64,000 nucleotides of DNA from Streptomyces aquilus. GTDB taxonomy: Bacteria; Actinomycetota; Actinomycetes; Streptomycetales; Streptomycetaceae. The notes beneath the pieces were generated by a model. It had not been told where the DNA came from and ran no database searches. It was given only the letters and a program-made list of their open reading frames with translations. Both the position numbers and the translations under genes were made by a program. The stretch spans positions 868,001-932,000 of the forward strand of contig NZ_CP034463.1 in the NCBI RefSeq assembly GCF_003955715.1, in the 5' to 3' direction. Shown in pieces: positions 61,660 through 64,000 of this stretch. Position 1 is the first letter of the stretch. Each line of letters starts with the position of its first letter.

Positions 61660-62753
61660 AGTATCTCGACGAGTACCGCGACCCGGTGCTCGCCCGGCGG
61701 CTGCTGGACGAGCTGCGGCGGACGGCCACGCGCCCCTGGCGGATCATGGAGGTGTGCGGCGGCCAGACCCACACCCTCGTCCGGCAGGGCATCGACGAGC
61801 TGCTGCCGGCCGGGATGCGGATGATCCACGGCCCGGGCTGCCCGGTCTGCGTCACCCCGCTGGAGACCCTGGACCGGGCCATGGCCGTCGCCGCCCGGCC
61901 CGGCGTGATCCTCACCAGCTTCGGCGACATGCTGCGCGTACCGGGCACCGCCACCGACCTGCTGTCGCTGCGGGCGCGCGGGGCGGACGTACGGGTCGTG
62001 TACGCCCCGATGGACGCCGTGCGGCTGGCCGCCGAGCACCCTGAGCGTGACGTCGTCTTCCTGGCCGTCGGGTTCGAGACGACGGCCCCCGCCAACGCGA
62101 CGGCCGTGCTGCACGCGGCCCGCCTCGGCCTGACGAACTTCTCGATGCTGGTCAGCCATGTCCTCGTACCGCCCGCCATGACCGCCCTGCTCGACGATCC
62201 CGACTGCGAGGTGCAGGCGTTCCTCGCGGCCGGGCATGTCTGCGCGGTGATGGGCTGGCGGGAGTACGAGCCGATCGCCGCCCGGTACCGGGTGCCGATC
62301 GTGGTGACCGGGTTCGAGCCGCTGGATCTGCTGGAGGGCATCCTGCTGGCCGTGCGGCAGCTGGAGTCCGGCCGGTGCGAGGTGGAGAACCAGTACGCGC
62401 GCGCCGTGCGGCGGGCCGGGAACACCGAGGCGCAGGATGCCGTGCGCGAGGTCTTCCGGGTCACCGACCGGGCCTGGCGCGGCATCGGCAAGCTGCCCGG
62501 CAGCGGGCTCGAACTCACCGAGGAGTACGCGCGGTTCGACGCGGCCCGCCGCTTCGACGTGGGCGGGCTCAGCCCGGTCGAGGACCCGGAATGCATCGCG
62601 GGCTCGATCCTCACCGGGGCCCGGCTGCCCACGGACTGCCCCGCGTACGGCACCCGTTGCACCCCCCGCCATCCCCTGGGCGCGCCCATGGTGTCGTCCG
62701 AGGGCACCTGTGCCGCCTTCCACGCGGCCGGACGTGTCAGGAGTACGTCATGA
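61656..62753 (+). CDS. hypD: Hydrogenase maturation protein HypD
   Basis: 365 residues from ATG 61656 (ATGA overlap). HypD is an iron-sulfur protein that with HypC assembles the Fe(CN)2CO moiety. Essential motifs are [30 protein letters not shown] [12 protein letters not shown] and the C-terminal Cys set [26 protein letters not shown] that ligates a 4Fe-4S cluster. Normal length and intact. Confidence 0.98.
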   Translation: MKYLDEYRDPVLARRLLDELRRTATRPWRIMEVCGGQTHTLVRQGIDELLPAGMRMIHGPGCPVCVTPLETLDRAMAVAARPGVILTSFGDMLRVPGTATDLLSLRARGADVRVVYAPMDAVRLAAEHPERDVVFLAVGFETTAPANATAVLHAARLGLTNFSMLVSHVLVPPAMTALLDDPDCEVQAFLAAGHVCAVMGWREYEPIAARYRVPIVVTGFEPLDLLEGILLAVRQLESGRCEVENQYARAVRRAGNTEAQDAVREVFRVTDRAWRGIGKLPGSGLELTEEYARFDAARRFDVGGLSPVEDPECIAGSILTGARLPTDCPAYGTRCTPRHPLGAPMVSSEGTCAAFHAAGRVRSTS

Positions 62754-63784
62754 CCATCGAGTGCCCCACCCCCCGTCACGAGGACGAGGTCGTGCTGCTC
62801 GGCCACGGCGCCGGGGGACGCCTCACCGCGGAGCTGCTGGACCGGCTGATCCTGCCGTCCTTGAACGGCGAGCCCGGTCCGCTGGAGGACGCGGCGCTGC
62901 TGCCCGGCTACCGGGAACTGGTGATCAGCACGGACAGTTTCGTCGTCAGTCCGCTGTTCTTCCCCGGCGGGGACATCGGTTCCCTCGCCGTGCACGGGAC
63001 CGTCAACGACCTCGCGATGCGGGGTGCGTGGCCGATCGCGCTGTCCGTGTCCCTCATCGTCGAGGAGGGGCTGGCGCTGGCCGAACTGCGGGCCGTCATG
63101 GAGTCGTTGGGAAAGGCCGCGCAGGAGGCCGGGGTGCCGGTCGTCACCGGGGACACCAAGGTGGTGGGGCGGGGCGCGGCCGACCGGCTGTTCGTCAACA
63201 CCACCGGCGTCGGACAGCGGCACGGTTCGCTGCACCCGTCCGCGGCCCTCGCCCGGCCCGGCGACGCGGTGCTGCTGTCCGGGCCGATCGGGCTGCACGG
63301 CACGACCGTGCTGAGCACCCGGGAAGGCCTCGGATTCGAGGGTGACATCGCCTCGGACAGCCGGCCCCTGCACCGCCTCGTGCGGGCGCTCACCCCCTAC
63401 GGCCCCGACGTCCACGTCCTGCGCGATCCGACGCGAGGCGGCCTGGCCGCTGCCCTGAACGAGATCGCTCGCGACTCCGCCGTCACCGTCGAGATCGAGG
63501 AGAGCGCGGTGCCGGTTCCGGAGGCGGTGGCCGCCGCCTGCGACCTGCTCGGCCTCGATCCGCTGATCGTCGCCAACGAGGGCTGCCTGGTCGCCTTCGT
63601 CACCGCGGACGCGGCCGACGACGTCCTCGCCGCGATGCGATCGCTGCCGGAGGGGGCCCAGGCGGTGCGGATCGGCGAGGTGGCGGCGCGGGAGCCGCGA
63701 GGGCGGGTGGTGCTGCGGACGCTGGTGGGGGCGCGGCGGATCGTGGAGATGCCGCTGGGGGAGCAACTGCCGCGGATCTGCTGA
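62750..63784 (+). CDS. hypE: Hydrogenase maturation protein HypE
   Basis: 344 residues from ATG 62750, overlapping the hypD stop. A PurM-like ATPase that dehydrates the thiocarboxamide made by HypF to thiocyanate on its C-terminal Cys. Visible features are [35 protein letters not shown]-binding [15 protein letters not shown] and the required C-terminal PRIC tail, intact. It ends the operon. HypA and HypB, needed for Ni insertion, are not in the window. Confidence 0.98.
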   Translation: MTIECPTPRHEDEVVLLGHGAGGRLTAELLDRLILPSLNGEPGPLEDAALLPGYRELVISTDSFVVSPLFFPGGDIGSLAVHGTVNDLAMRGAWPIALSVSLIVEEGLALAELRAVMESLGKAAQEAGVPVVTGDTKVVGRGAADRLFVNTTGVGQRHGSLHPSAALARPGDAVLLSGPIGLHGTTVLSTREGLGFEGDIASDSRPLHRLVRALTPYGPDVHVLRDPTRGGLAAALNEIARDSAVTVEIEESAVPVPEAVAAACDLLGLDPLIVANEGCLVAFVTADAADDVLAAMRSLPEGAQAVRIGEVAAREPRGRVVLRTLVGARRIVEMPLGEQLPRIC

Positions 63785-63850
63785 GGGGTCGGTGACTGCC
63801 GCGGGTCGACGGATCTGTTGAGGGGCGGTGACCTGCCGCGGGTCAACCGG
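63767..63850. repeat. Imperfect ~37-bp direct repeat around the hypE stop
   Basis: Segments beginning CTGCCGCGG start at 63767, 63796 and 63833. The first two continue with GGATCTGyTGAGGGG and GGTGAC-like sequence. The first copy contains the hypE stop codon, so the gene's last codons have been duplicated downstream. Confidence 0.6.
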
Positions 63851-64000
63851 TCTTGTGACCCCACTGCGGGCCGACCTTCGCCCACTCCGAGTCCCACTGC
63901 GCCATGCGCCGCCGGTCCACACGCTCGTGGAGGACCCAGCCCAGGGGCAGGGCGACCACGCACACGAACACCGCGGTCGCGGCCCCCAGTACGACGCCCT
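63843..64000 (-). CDS. Rv1733c-like membrane protein, C-terminal fragment
   Basis: The minus-strand frame from the window edge to TGA 63843-63845 shows the last 52 residues of a protein whose start is beyond the window. It has a membrane segment (GVVLGAATAVFVCVVALPLGWVL) followed by the charged end RVDRRRMAQWDSEWAKVGPQW. This C-terminal pattern matches the Rv1733c-like actinobacterial membrane proteins; Rv1733c is a DosR-regulon member in Mycobacterium tuberculosis. Two predicted membrane segments and an extracellular domain would lie off the window. Confidence 0.7.
   Translation of the reverse strand, partial: GVVLGAATAVFVCVVALPLGWVLHERVDRRRMAQWDSEWAKVGPQWGHKTG

Overview
The window is high-GC actinobacterial DNA, almost certainly from a Streptomyces chromosome. 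Codons mostly end in G or C, GTG and TTG starts are common, most genes have GGAGG-type ribosome binding sites, and there are many secreted proteins and regulators. The mix of accessory enzymes, paired regulators and a hydrogenase island would suit a chromosome arm, but the sequence does not prove that. No transposase, integrase, CRISPR array or intact tRNA was found.

Layout, left to right. 0-1 kb: N-terminal part of a probable C40 (NlpC/P60) peptidase with a Pro-rich 48-bp repeat. 1-5.5 kb: a truncated and degenerate acyl-AMP ligase, a membrane EEP phosphatase, and a divergent two-component system. 5.5-12.4 kb: two DUF5937/ArsR-type regulators, each next to a small secreted product (an I36 inhibitor-like protein and a 47-residue peptide), with a PLP dehydratase/LysR pair between them and an FG-GAP protein after them. 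12.4-15.7 kb: an operon of two secreted WDGTAW-repeat proteins, then a secreted esterase. 15.9-22.5 kb: a P-loop kinase, a TetR/SnoaL pair with a tandem operator, a DenD-like dehydrogenase, two serine hydrolases and an AraC regulator. 22.5-34.1 kb: a phytanoyl-CoA dioxygenase operon, two divergent giant LuxR (LAL) regulators, and a cluster of two overlapping AraC genes with three alpha/beta hydrolases, one of which carries Cys at the nucleophile position. 34-39.5 kb: DUF1062 protein ending in an 8-bp tandem repeat, reductase, phosphoglucomutase, methyltransferase, cupin, two small proteins, a tRNA 3'-end-like fragment and a strong terminator. 39.6-48.6 kb: PLP decarboxylase/MarR, LexA paralogue, ComB, a membrane-anchored low-complexity protein, lipid kinase/PAP2 pair, MerR/methyltransferase pair and an acetyltransferase.

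48.6-64 kb is the most coherent block. It contains pyruvate phosphate dikinase with a universal stress protein, a divergent second universal stress protein, and a long operon for a cytosolic group 3b-type [NiFe] hydrogenase: maturation protease, hypF, hypC, 4Fe-4S subunit, a cyclic-nucleotide-binding-fold protein, flavin subunit, small subunit, large subunit, a CBS-BON protein, hypD and hypE. An Rv1733c-like membrane protein begins at the right edge. Many of these families belong to the DosR/DevR hypoxia regulon in mycobacteria and to the equivalent OsdR/DevR set in Streptomyces. The three intergenic regions inside the block (about 52.3, 53.3 and 56.4 kb) each carry paired GC palindromes of the form GGGGCC-N4-GGCCCC, so one hypoxia regulator may control stress proteins, hydrogenase maturation and hydrogenase structure together.
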